DNA from: Linum tenue
Lineage: Eukaryota > Streptophyta > Magnoliopsida > Malpighiales > Linaceae
Length of the DNA stretch: 64,000 nt
Assembly: GCA_946122785.1 (NCBI GenBank)
Contig: CAMGYJ010000006.1
Span: 54,580,066 to 54,644,065 of the forward strand
Reading direction: 5' to 3'
The position numbers and the translations under genes were made by a program. How positions within the stretch are numbered: position 1 is the stretch's first letter; every line of letters begins with the position of its first letter. Shown piece after piece: positions 33,913 to 44,304 of this stretch. The notes under the pieces were generated by a model, which ran no database searches, had not been told where the DNA came from, and saw only the letters and a list, made by a program, of their open reading frames with translations.

Positions 33913-34326
33913 TCACTTAATCATTTTGTACCAAATAGAGCAATCCGCGAGTTCGATCCTAGCGTCATGGGTGTGACCGCAATTGTCTTTTAGTTTGTTC
34001 TTGGCAGTGACCAGACATGACCAACAATCTAGTTTCCAGAGCTGCCTGTCGCAATTGGCGCCGCCAATGACCGAGCCAGCGTCACGGTTGGGGTAGCTGT
34101 GAATGTAACTATAATCGTTGTAATTCTCCTTTTTCACATTTTTGGTCTCGTCCACCAGAATGTCGACGAGACGTCCCACTCTGGTGTTGTATACTTTATC
34201 TTCTGATTTGCCAACACAGTCCGGTCCCCTAACAATGCTCTTCACCGGAAGTCTTGCGTCAACACCGAAGCTCAACATAGCCAGAAGCAGAAAAGCTGCC
34301 ATTGCCAATTTCGACCCGGAATCCAT
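33913..34326 (-). CDS. Secreted DUF26 (Gnk2-like) cysteine-rich protein, copy A
   Basis: Single exon, 137 residues. Residues 1-24 are a signal peptide with an AFLLLAMLSF core, so the product should be secreted. Six cysteines (37, 92, 101, 104, 116, 129) include C-x8-C-x2-C at 92-104, the signature of the DUF26/Gnk2 (stress-antifungal) domain, followed by DARIELADCSIWY. One domain and no membrane segment make it a ginkbilobin-2-like protein rather than a receptor kinase. Of the three residues known to bind mannose in Gnk2, the Arg appears kept (R123), the Glu is Lys (K134) and the Asn after the first Cys is Val. Mannose binding is therefore doubtful. An in-frame ATG 11 codons upstream exists only in this copy; the start shared with copy B was chosen. 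Its paralogue at 50,461 differs at six residues. Confidence 0.85.
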   Translation of the reverse strand: MDSGSKLAMAAFLLLAMLSFGVDARLPVKSIVRGPDCVGKSEDKVYNTRVGRLVDILVDETKNVKKENYNDYSYIHSYPNRDAGSVIGGANCDRQLWKLDCWSCLVTAKNKLKDNCGHTHDARIELADCSIWYKMIK

Positions 34327-34459
34327 TTTTTTTTCTTTGATTGACTCTCTGTTTCTCACTCTTTCAGCTCTTTATGTACACTCTCCTCCTCCCAAGTGAC
34401 ACTAATAGCTGTTTTGGTATGGTGTGTTTAGGGTGAGAAATTAGTATTGCCTACCCACT

Positions 34460-34472
34460 CCTGTTATAGCTC
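34460..34472 (-). promoter_or_regulatory. Altered TATA box of DUF26 gene A
   Basis: On the minus strand the sequence about 137 bp upstream of the ATG reads GCTATAACAGGAG, where copy B has GCTATAAAAGGAG. The position suits a TATA box with a 5' leader of about 100 bases. Confidence 0.5.
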
Positions 34473-34962
34473 TTGTTACTCCCTCGATCGGTCCTTTTTA
34501 TTTCCCCACACGCCTGCTATAAGAAAAACAAAGAAGAAAACAATTGATGCACTGCGTCCAAAGAAAAAGAATATTGTGTCCACAAAACTGTCTTCAAAGA
34601 CTCATCGACCTATGCAGAAAAGACAATGCATCAGCAGGAGAATGCATCCCACTGCTCCTCTTCAAGGATCTCATCGAAAACAATGGTTCTTTACTGTAAA
34701 CATTCTCTCGTTCGTACGCATCTACTCTAACTCTCTAAGAGACCGGCAAACCGAATCCTATAAAATAGTTTAGACTTTATGAGATTTTTCCGAGGAGACT
34801 TTCATTTAATGTAACGTTCTTTTGTCTTTATCATCATTACTATTAATACTATTAACTAAGTTTGTGTTCAGATAAAATCAGTTGTGATTTACAGCATCAA
34901 GAAACATGAGGTTTGGTATCCCGATAATACGTTTAGTGACGGTGCTACACATGGTCTAGTAG

Positions 34963-35410
34963 TAGGGGTGGCTACACGATCCGGTCCCGTTAAATTGACC
35001 CAAATTGATCGTGTCCAGTTCATTCTTTTTGAAAATATGAGGACCAAAAATTTGATTGGATACGGTCCGGTCTTGACCCGGCCCAATCCAATTCTGTCTT
35101 GATTTTATATTGACCTTGTGGGGATTTGAGTGGCCTAAGGCCTGAAAGGGTGAGGAGTTGGTTAAGTTTTGTACTAAGTGCAAAGGTTTGTGACCGTTTA
35201 TGCAAATTACCCTTAAGTTTTGGGTGTTGAGCTCTCTTATCCGGTCTTTATCCGATTTTCGATCCGGTCCCGAACGGTTTTTTACCTCAAATCTAAGCCC
35301 AAAGACTGGATTGAATTATTTACTATTCGGTCCCGGTCCGTTCTCGATCTGGGTTATACGATCCGGTTTCGGGTAAAACCAAAAAAACCCGGACCAAATA
35401 GCCAGCCCTA
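34963..35410 (+). mobile_element. hAT family 1, copy 3 (448 bp), only in duplication A
   Basis: Ends TAGGGGTGGCTA and TAGCCAGCCCTA, with a perfect 8-bp target duplication TCTAGTAG (34,955-34,962 and 35,411-35,418). Copy B of the duplication has the unfilled site TCTAGTAC at about 51,513, so the insertion followed the duplication. No transposase. Confidence 0.95.
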
Positions 35411-35486
35411 TCTAGTAGGGCCAGAAATATTTGAAAGTTGCTCATAAAAAATATCGGTATTTGAAAATTTAGCATAAAATAGAGCA

Positions 35487-35695
35487 TTTGGTCATTGAGA
35501 TTGCTAAATCATGTCATGTTTAGTACAATAAAAAAATTAATATCAATTTTGGTCACTCGAATTACTGAAACATGTCACATTTAGTCACTCTCCCGTTAGT
35601 TTCCATCCAACTCCAACCAAAATTGATATTAATTTTTTCTAATGACGAAACATAATATGATTTATTAATCTCAATAACTAAATGTGGCATTTACC
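35487..35695. mobile_element. Fold-back MITE-like element
   Basis: The arm at about 35,490-35,560 and that at about 35,620-35,690 are inverted copies (AATATCAATTTTGGT versus ACCAAAATTGATATT, and further outward TTGAGATT versus AATCTCAA) around a 60-bp centre. The related copy in duplication B is split by a hAT insertion at 51,614. Confidence 0.7.
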
Positions 35696-36541
35696 GGTAA
35701 TCCTTCGGTTGTAGACTTTAGAGTTTGAAACTCACTGCATGCAGCTGGTATTGCAATTTTTCTTTTCAATTTTAATAAGTGCTTGCAGCTGACATTTTAC
35801 TTTTTCTTATCAGCTTTAGTAACTTGTCATGAAGTTCTCATCTTATGGTTCTTTTATTTCCCCTAATTTCAATATGATTTCAGTTATGTAGTTTCAAAAT
35901 TAAAATTTTATATGGCTGGATAATTAGTGCTTTTGACATTCAAAAGTTCTCAATTTTTGTATTTTGGTTTCCTAAATTTGGTACTATAAAATTAGATTAA
36001 AATTTTCAAATTCAATTTTGAAGACTACTTTTGAGTTACTCTAATAATAAAAATACATGGTTAAAATAATATTAAAAATATATTTCCTTAATTTATATTC
36101 GTTTTGAATTAACATAATAAAAAATATTTGGTCTAATAATTAGAATTAAATTCTTCAAATTTCAATTTTAAAGACTATGTTGAGTTATTTTAATAATTAA
36201 AAATGTGGTTATAATAATATATTGGGTTCGTTTGGAAAACATGAGTTTAAATCTATGGATTGTAAGAAATCTAAAGTTTCTAATTCTTCGTATTGTTGAA
36301 AATATATTTTAAAATATTTACTGTTTGTTAACTGTGATTGTTAACATCCAATGAAAATAAAATTTATATTAAATAACATGTTTATCCGTAATAAAAATTA
36401 GAGTGGTTCAGCAATATTAAAAAATTTATTGATAAATATATTTAATATGATAAATAAATAAAAGAAAGAGAAAAATAAAAAGCACTTGAATCAATAAGCC
36501 AGACCGGACTTTCCTGGCTCATTACTTCAGATTAAAAAAAT

Positions 36542-36829
36542 GTGGATGCTCTGTTCTCTCTCCCCGTGTTCGTCGAGCGATTGAGATTTCTCAGTCCTTT
36601 TAGGGTTTCTACGGCAGAAACCAGGCGGTTTATGGGTCTGTTAAGATGGCCGGATTGGATTAGTGCTCACCGTGTAATCGATTTCGTGGATAAATGGAGT
36701 CAACAGCTTGGGATTGTGAAATCGAAAGGAATCCCGCTAAGGGATAAGAGTCCGCTTCCGGGTAAAACCCTAGGTTGGAAGCCAGAGAAATTTTTTCAGG
36801 CCTTGGAGGCATATGATGGTGGTGATTAT
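36542..36829 (+). pseudogene. Unidentified coding fragment interrupted by a retrotransposon
   Basis: An open frame without an ATG (MDALFS... begins at GTG), about 96 codons, containing RWPDWISAHRVIDFVDKWSQ and PLPGKTLGWKPEKFFQALEA. It is cut at 36,829 by the chromovirus. Allowing for the duplicated ATTAT, the same frame resumes at 42,816 and stops at 42,881. No family recognised. It may be an exon or retroelement-borne gene piece. A retrotransposon inside an intact frame suggests it was coding until recently (inference). Confidence 0.45.
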
Positions 36830-37077
36830 TGTAACCAACGGATGTATTGAGGCAAGAATAGAAGTAGAAGGACTAAAATAGACATTGCCATTTCTGTATA
36901 ATAGAGACCCGCGAGAGCCGTTGTAACTACTTTTCAGCTGAATAACAACTTTACTTTCCCTCTCTTATCTCTCTCTCTCTCTCTCTCTTCCCGATTCCCT
37001 TTCCCTTCTCTGTTCTTCTCTGAAATGTTTCTTTTCCTCCATTGTCGAGACAACCGATCCTTCTAGTGGTGACAAGG

Positions 37078-37090
37078 TGGTATCAGAGCC
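37078..37090 (+). other. Primer-binding site, initiator tRNA-Met
   Basis: TGGTATCAGAGCC lies three bases after the 5' LTR end and is complementary to the 3' end of plant initiator tRNA-Met. Confidence 0.95.
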
Positions 37091-37121
37091 CTGTCTTGGC
37101 GTCTTCTTCTTCTTCTTCACA

Positions 37122-38394
37122 ATGACGAGCACCAGAGGTACAATCGACGAGCGACTTACGGCGTTGTTGGCGTCGACGAATCAAGCGCAGGTGGATTTCG
37201 ATGACCGCCTCACCAATGTTCAGAGCTTGGTATCGTCTCAGGCGGCTCAGTTCCGGGAGCTCCGGACGCGTTCTGAAGGTCATTCACAGCAATTCGTCAC
37301 GTTGACGACTCGTTTGGATTCAATGGAGGCGAACTCAGCAACGCGCTTCGCCGAAATGGAGGCGGGTTCGGAGACTCGTTTCGCGGAGATGGATGCGCGG
37401 ATCGAAGATCGTCTTGGTCAATTCACACATGAGATCCGGAATATGCTACAGGTGATGATTCCTCGGCCGGCGGGCGCCGTGGCTGGGGCAGTGGCGCCGC
37501 CGATTGACAGAAATGCTCGCGGCATTCTTCCTTTACCTCATCAAGGTTTCAGAGGTCCTGAACCGGCCTTGGTGCAGGCGCCCAGGGTTCCAGTTCAGGT
37601 CAATCCAGTGGCAGAGCGAGATCAGATTCCGATTCACGGTCCAGGTAATCACAATCAGTTTCATCAGCTTCCCCGTCTTGATTTCCCTCCTTTTAATGGC
37701 GACGACCCTCGGGAATGGACGCGGAAATGCGAGAAATTGTTCGAGATCTATGGCATTTCTCCCGATCAAAAGGTCAATTTGGCTGTGATCTATTTCCAAC
37801 GACGAGCAGATCTGTGGTTTGAAAGATGGAAAATTGGCCGCCAGGAGTTGATTTGGGAAGAATTTGTGGCGGCGCTGTGCCAGAGATTCGAAAACAGAAC
37901 GTATGGGGGAGTGGTGGCGGAGTTCAATAAACTTCGTCAACGTGGTTCCTTAGCGGAGTATCAGGAAAATTCGAGGAGCTTCGTTCTCTCATGGCGCGTT
38001 TCAAGCCTGCTCTTGATGAGATTTACTTTATCAGTAGTTTTATCAGTGGTCTGGAGGAGGAATTGCGTCCTGTGCTTCATATGTGGAAACCCAAGACTTT
38101 GGCCGACGCATTTCAGTTTGCACAACTGGAGGAAGCATCGAACTTAGCTCGCCAGAAGAAGTGGCGTAGTACTCAAGGGCTGTCTGCTCGTCCAATGGGG
38201 GCTACCACTAGCTCCAATTCTTCCCAACCTCGCCGATGGGATGCTGCTACTCCTGCAAAACAAGTGGGTGGACTAAAGGCTCCTCTGATGAACCCGAAGA
38301 ACAATGGAACAAGGGGTGTGTGCTACAAGTGTGGGGATCGTTATTTTTTTGGCCATGTTTGTGATGCCAAGAAGCAGCTTAACAGTTTACAAGC
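37122..38394 (+). pseudogene. Chromovirus gag
   Basis: Starts at ATG 37,122 (MTSTRGTIDERL). A coiled-coil-like N-terminal part contains repeated RFAEM (SATRFAEME, SETRFAEMD). The retrotransposon gag core follows: LPRLDFPPFNGDDPREWTRK and RRADLWFERW, then FVAALCQRFENRTYGGVVAE. A frameshift near 37,970-37,990 moves the frame; after it come MARFKPALDEIYFISSFISG and LRPVLHMWKPKTL. A zinc knuckle of the C-x2-C form, CYKCGDRYFFGHVC, ends the region. Gag packages the element RNA into particles in the cytoplasm. The frameshift means no intact gag is made. Confidence 0.85.
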
Positions 38395-39920
38395 TGAGTG
38401 TGAGGAGGACAGTGCTGAGTCAGGGCACAATTCTGAGGAGGAGGAGTTGGTTGATCCTACTTTGGTGGTTGAGACACCTGAGTTGGAGGAGGTTTCAATG
38501 CAGGCCTTGAACATTGGAGGCATGGCTAACTCACTTATAGTTCAAGGCAAGGTAAAGAATGAAAAAATTTACATTCTGGTAGACACAGGGAGTACCCATA
38601 CTTTCCTTAGTGACAGGAAAGCAAGAGAATTACATTGTCAATTGGTTCCAGCCAGCAATCCATTGAGAGTGAAATTAGCAGATGGAACAGTTCTACTCAG
38701 TCACTTCCAGTTTGACATGAGGATCTTGAATCTAGGATCCAATGATGCTGTACTGGGATTAGATTGGCTGAAGACTGTTAGCCCAGTTAAGTTTGACTTC
38801 ATTGGTTTAAAGCTGTTCTTTGACTGGCAGGGTAAGGAAGTGGTGTTATCAGGAATCCAGGATATGGCACAGTGTAAGATGATATCAGGGAAGAGCTTGC
38901 AGAAGTTGTGGGATAGATCTGAGATTGTTTTCATGGGTCAGCTTTGCAGTTTGCAGGTTGAAGATCAGCTGGCTAGTTTGAATGAAATGAGCATTTGGAA
39001 GGACCAACCACCAGCTTTCTTGGAGTCAGTTTTAAAGGAGTTCAGTGATGTATTTGGGAAACCTAAGGGCCTTCCACCTGCAAGGGACTGTGATCATACA
39101 ATCCCTTTACAGCCTAATTCACAGCCAGTCAACCTCAGACCTTACAGGTATTCAATTCCACAGAAAGATGTGATGGATAGGTTGGTCAAAGAAATGCTGG
39201 AGTCTCGGTACATTCAACACAGCCAGAGCCCCTATGCTTCACCTGTGTTGCTGGTTCTTAAGAAAGATGGCACCTGGCGTTTTTGTGTGGATTACAGGAA
39301 GCTCAATGACCTTACAATCAAAGATAAGTTCCCTATACCTGTGATTGATGATTTGTTGGATGAACTTAGGGGGGTCCAAGTACTTTACCAAGTTAGATTT
39401 GTTGTCTGGTTACCACCAAATAAGAATTAGTCCTGCTGATCAGCATAAAACTGCATTTAGGACACACCAAGGGTTGTATGAGTTTACTGTTATGCCATTT
39501 GGTCTTACAAATGCCCCTGCAACTTTCCAAGCACTCATGAATAAGATTTTCAGCCCTCATCTCAGGAAGTTCATTTTAGTGTTCTTTGATGACATCTTGA
39601 TATATAGTCCTGACCAGGACAGTCACAAGGAGCATCTGGCTGTTGCCTTGTCTATTCTCAGGGCAAATTCCTTGTATGCCAAGCCCTCTAAGTGTGCTTT
39701 TGGCCAAACACAGATTGACTATCTGGGGTACATTATCAATCAGGAGGGGGTGACAACTGATCCTGCCAAAATTGAAGCTATGGTGAACTGGCCTGTCCCT
39801 AAGAGTGTGAAAGAATTGCATGGCTTCCTTGGTTTGACTGGTTACTACAGGAAATTTATAAAGAATTACGCGGTCATTGGCAAAGCCCTTACTGATTTGC
39901 TGAAAAAGGACTGTTTCTAA
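38395..39920 (+). pseudogene. Chromovirus protease and reverse transcriptase
   Basis: The protease has its active site in ILVDTGSTHTFLSD (about 38,574). RT begins with PYRYSIPQKDVMDRLVKEML and SPYASPVLLVLKKDGTWRFC, then [21 protein letters not shown] frameshift near 39,375 breaks the frame at 39,430; the continuation (from 39,345 in the next frame) reads [27 protein letters not shown], the catalytic [10 protein letters not shown] and [16 protein letters not shown] at 39,918 interrupts the RT-RNase H connection. Residues needed for catalysis are still present, but the frameshift and stop make the polyprotein defective. Confidence 0.9.
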
Positions 39921-41707
39921 TGGTCAGAGGCTGCTCAGGAGGCTTTCACATCTCTCAAGGCTGCAATGGTTACTGCTCCTGTCTTGGCTCTCCCAGATTT
40001 CTCCCAACCTTTTGTTCTGGAAACAGATGCAAGTGATTGTGGCATTGGTGTTGTTTTATCACAAGGGGGTAGACCATTGGCCTATCACAGCCAGGCATTG
40101 GGGCCAAGGAAACAAGGGTTGTCTACCTATGAGAAGGAGTATTTAGCTGTGATTCTAGCAGTCACTAAGTGGCGCCATTACTTGGAAGGCAGGTCATTTA
40201 AGATAGTCACAGACCATGAAAGTCTCAAACACCTACCTGGGCAGAAGATTCATACTCAGATTCAAAAGAAAGGGTTGGTTAAGCCCTTGGGGTTGGATTT
40301 TGAAATCCAGTATAGGCAAGGCAAGTTTAATCAGGTGGCTGATGCCTTGTCCAGACACCCTGACTTTGCTTCTGCTATTGCAAAAATGGGGGAGTGTTGT
40401 CCTATCTCTGCTGTACTTCCTTCTTGGCTTGCTGAGTTGGAGTCTACTTATACTGGTGATCTGGAAGTTCAACAAATCATGATTGAGGCTGCAATTCCAG
40501 TCATTGGTCCTAGGCTCTTCTGGATTCATCAAGGGCTGCTCTATCACAAGTCTTCCATCTATGTAGGAGCAACAGGTTCTATGAGACAGCAGTTGCTGGG
40601 ATTATTCCATGACTCACCAGTGGGTGGTCATTCTGGAGTGCAAGCTAGCTACCAGAGGATTAAAAGGTATTTCTGGTGGCCTGGACTTAAGTCTGATTTG
40701 AAGAATTATGTTATGTTGTGTGATGTATGCCAGAAATGCAAGGTGGAGAACATCCCTTACCCTGGGTTGTTACAGGCACTGCCCATTCCAGATCAAGCCT
40801 GGAAGCACATTTCTATGGATTTTGTTGAGGGATTGCCAAGTTCTCATGGGAAGGAGGCTGTGTTGGTAGTGGTGGATCGTTTCTCAAAGTATGGACATTT
40901 CTTTGGCCTGTCCAAACCTTACTCAGCAGTGACTGTAGCTCAAACATTTTTTGATGGTGTGTTCAAGTTACATGGTATGCCTGCAACAATTGTTTCAAAC
41001 AGAGATGCCATTTTCACTAGCTCTTTCTGGACCAAGCTCTTTGAACTACAAGGAGTGAAACTACACTATTCTACTGCCTACCACCCACAGACTGATGGCC
41101 AAACTGAAAGGCTTAACAGGTGTCTTGAGGAGTATCTGAGGGGTATGGTGCATTTGTGTCCTCTGCAGTGGGCAACCTGGTTGACTCTTGCAGAGTGGTG
41201 GTATAACACCAATTTCCATAGCAGCTTGCAGGTTTCCCCATTTGAGGCCCTCTATGGTTATTCTCCAGGTCAGTTTGCCATCCAGAACCCTCTTTCTACC
41301 CCAGTTGCAGCAGTTGCAGAGAGGTTGCAGCAGCAGCACAGGTTGATTGACATCCTCCGCAGCAATCTAGCAAAGGCACAGAACAAACAAAAGCAGATGG
41401 CTGATGCTCACAGAACTGAAAGAGTTTTGCAGGAAGGAGACCTAGTTTACCTCAAGCTTCGTCCTTACCGCCAGACCTCAGTGGCCAGTAGAGCTAATCA
41501 GAAGCTTGCCCCTAGGTTTTTTGGTCCATTTCCCATTATCAAGAAGGTAGGGGCTGTAGCTTACAGGTTACAATTGCCAGCTGACTCTGTAATACACCCT
41601 GTGTTCCTTGTGTCCCTGCTGAAGAAGGCTCGGGTGAAGTCCCAGGTGTCTGTGCAACCATTCTTACTTGCTGTGGATGATCAGGGTGCACTCAAACTAG
41701 CCCCAGT
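39921..41707 (+). pseudogene. Chromovirus RNase H and integrase
   Basis: RNase H includes LETDASDCGIGVVL, STYEKEYLAVILAVTKWRHY and TDHESLKHL. The integrase has its zinc-binding part around HDSPVGGHSG...CDVCQKCK, then the core: first Asp in HISMDFVEGLP, second in VSNRDAIFTSSFW, Glu in HPQTDGQTERLNR. At the second catalytic position the usual Asp (S-D-R-D) is Asn, so the integrase should be inactive. The C-terminal GPF block reads APRFFGPFPI then VGAVAYRLQLP and IHPVFLVSLLKK. The frame is cut at 41,707 by the hAT insertion. Confidence 0.9.
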
Positions 41708-42381
41708 TAGGGCTGCAAATGAGCCGAGCTGCTCGCGAGCGGCTCGACGTTCGACTCGAGAAAAGCTCATTCGAAACTCGACTCGTTAATAAACGAGCCG
41801 AACACGAGCTCACCTTTGTTCAGCTCGTGAAGCTCGAGAACTAGCTCGACTCGGTGGCTTGTTGAGCTAAACTCGTGAGCTGGCTCGTTTAGAGCTCATG
41901 ATATATCTTGACATGTGGCTAGAGAGCCAACTCGATTACCAACTTATGGACGAATCAATCTATATCTTATGATTTTAATTCATATGGTTGTTAAATTATA
42001 TATCTCACCATATATAAAGTTTAACACGTTGAGTTTGTGAGCAATATATCTTATTTTCTACTTTAAAAAGAACTTATGCATCATAAATTGCTTCGATACT
42101 ATGAAATAACATGATTTGGAGTAGTTAAAATTTATTAACTAAATGATATATGATACCAACAAAGTATAATATGAGATTAGCTAACAAAAAAAATCTTATG
42201 TATTATGATATACAAAATGAAGTATCAAATAAAAGTTAAGATTTTAATAAACAAGCTAGCTCGAACTTGACTCGACTCGGCTCGTTAATAAATGAGCTGA
42301 GCTCGAGCTCGACTCGTTTATTAACGAGCCGAGCTCAAACTAGGGTAAAATTCGACTCGACTCGGCTCATTTGCAGCCCTA
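41708..42381. mobile_element. Non-autonomous hAT element, family 2 (674 bp), inside the chromovirus
   Basis: Terminal inverted repeats start TAGGGCTGCAAATGAGCC on both sides. The 8-bp target duplication GCCCCAGT is exact (41,700-41,707 and 42,382-42,389). The outer 100-150 bp are built of GAGCTCG/CTCGACTCG-like repeats and the centre is AT-rich, with no transposase. It split the integrase C-terminus from the chromodomain. Confidence 0.95.
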
Positions 42382-42534
42382 GCCCCAGTGGCCATTTTGG
42401 CCAAGAAAATGGTGGCCAAAGATAACAAGCCAGCAACCCAGGTCCTGGTGCAGTGGTCTCATCAAGGAGAGGAGGATGCTACGTGGGAATAACTGACCGA
42501 TTTCCAGCAGCGTTTCCCTGATTTCCAAGCTTGA
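42382..42534 (+). pseudogene. Chromodomain remnant of the chromovirus
   Basis: Past the hAT element the polyprotein frame resumes with VLVQWSHQGEEDATWE, the core of the plant chromovirus chromodomain (the Trp of QW and of TWE are kept), then a TAA where a Glu/Asp residue is expected, then LTDFQQRFPDFQA and the terminal stop. Confidence 0.85.
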
Positions 42535-43178
42535 GGACAAGCTTTTGCTGAAGGAATGGGGAGTTGTAACGAGCGGATGTATTGAGGCAAGAATAGAAGT
42601 AGAAGGACTAAAATAGACATTTGCCATTTCTGTATAATAGAGACCCGCGAGAGCCGTTGTAACTACTTTTCAGCTGAATAACAACTTTACTTTCCCTCTC
42701 TTATCTTTCTCTCTCTCTCTCTCTTCCCGATTCCCTTTCCCTTCTCTGTTCTTCTCTGAAATCCCTCTTTTCCTCCATTGCCGAGACAACCGATCCTTCT
42801 AGTGGTGACAATTATCTAGAGCGCTACGCTACCTCCAGATACGGAATAATCTGGAGATTATGCAAAATCTTCCCTGGATAAACTCGAATCGTGATTCGAT
42901 CGAGGGTAAATTCCCGAGTCTTGCCCCGTGGTGGGTCTATTTAACAACGGCGAATCGACACCGCCAAAACTCACAATACGCTAGCTCTGGTACGAGTGGG
43001 ATTCAAGATTCAGAAAAATCTGAATTCACCTACGTGTGGAGGTAAATCCCTAACTGTGGAACGGGTAATCCTTCGTTTATGGATGGTTTGGTCTCTTCTT
43101 TATATTTGCTTCTGGACTTTTATGTGCTGCTTGGTTGTCTTTGAACGACAGTACCAAGGGAAGGAACGCAAAGGAAGA

Positions 43179-43470
43179 ATGGAAGCTGCTCGCATGGACA
43201 TTGATCAAGTGGTCAATTTTGAAATGGAAGATGTGGTGGAAAGCATGGAATGGGCTAAACTCAGCCTGCTGGGGAAGCAATTCATGGAGACGCCGCCGAG
43301 CCTGAATACCATCCAACGGATCGTCAAGGGGATGTGGAACTGCAAAGTCACTGTGTTGGAAGCTGCATAGGGGTTGCTTCAGTTCTTGTTCGATGATGAG
43401 AAGGTGATGGATTGGGTACTCCAGCGTACCCCATGGCCAGTGAAAGAAAGGATTGGTACGCTCCTGGGGG
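43179..43470 (+). pseudogene. LINE ORF1 fragment (DUF4283)
   Basis: MEAARMDIDQVVNFEMEDV starts a frame with LLGKQFMETPPSLNTIQRIV, then MWNCKVTVLEAA, a TAG stop (43,368), and LLQFLFDDEKVMDWVLQRTP and WPVKERI. This is the DUF4283 domain typical of ORF1 of plant L1 elements. The rest of a LINE is not seen around it. It lies about 370 bp beyond the chromovirus. Confidence 0.7.
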
Positions 43471-44304
43471 TGTATATTATCAAAGTCACGCAGCTAACGA
43501 CTCAATCGAAGAATCGATTGAGCTCGAATCAAGAACGAAGCATTCCTAATACGAACTTTGATAAAACGGAACCAAAAGGACAAATTCACACCTGGGGATA
43601 GCTCGATTGGTATAAAAGGGTAGTTGCTCGACCACGATTGAAGTGACTATTCAATCGATACACAAGCTCAGCAAGTTTGGAATCCACCAAACCCAAAACA
43701 AGTCGCAACTTGCACAAACCAAACGGTTTCGATTTCTATTCAACAAAGTCTGAGTTTACAACGTAAAAGAAAGCTTTAAATAAACCTAAGCTACGTCTAA
43801 CAACTAAAAAGGAAGTCTAAATACAATCTAACTCGAAAAGGAATCAAATCTAACAATCATAGTTGAATATGGAAAGAAAATTCTGTTTTACAAAACGCAG
43901 AAATTGTGTGATTTCGTACTAATTTCGCGCCTTTTGTTCGAGCCCTTCCAGAGCTCCAATTCTTCATCCTATTCCTTCCCTTTGTTCACAAACATACGTA
44001 GTTTCATGTTGAGGAAGCCTTTTGACTTGGATCCCATCTACACTCCTTGAATTGAGCTCCAAAGTAGGCATCACAAAACAGTTTTCTGCCTTAGTCATTT
44101 TCTTGCAGTTTTCCAGTTTTAAGGTAGCAACTTTGAGACCTTGTAAAACAACCTTAATGACATCATCTGGATCCAAAAAGCATACCATTGGAAACATGGT
44201 AACTTTATGTGTACAACAAAGCCTTAAATTTGAATTTACCCCAAGCCAATTGAGAGAACCATGCCTCCAAAATATGTATCCTGAACACGGATTTTGACTT
44301 AGCC
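43471..44304. other. Stretch without a recognisable gene
   Basis: AT-rich. A 114-codon minus-strand frame (43,964-44,308), with the block MVCFLDPDDVIKVVLQGLKV, is not recognised; it may be a retroelement piece. Confidence 0.35.

Larger units (their letters stand above)
28816..36476 (+). repeat. Segmental duplication, copy A (7,661 bp)
   Basis: Begins GATCTCTTCAGTGGAG and ends AGAAAGAGAAAAAT. The same sequence, colinear and in the same orientation, recurs at 45,449-52,400. Copy A holds a (TA)n tract, a TRIM, a complete solo LTR, an old MITE, a DUF26 gene and its own family 1 hAT insertion. It also keeps about 400 bp (around 35,955-36,375) that copy B has lost. Confidence 0.95.
36830..42810 (+). 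mobile_element. Ty3/gypsy chromovirus, complete with both LTRs, decayed
   Basis: 5' LTR 36,830-37,074 and 3' LTR 42,565-42,810 (245 and 246 bp, about 96-97% identical by eye), both TGTAAC...GGTGACA. The target duplication ATTAT is exact (36,825-36,829 and 42,811-42,815). The primer site TGGTATCAGAGCC (37,078-37,090) is for initiator tRNA-Met and the polypurine tract is at 42,551-42,564. Order gag, protease, RT, RNase H, integrase, chromodomain. Short LTRs and small size suggest the Reina-type clade. A 674-bp hAT element sits at 41,708-42,381. Confidence 0.95.
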
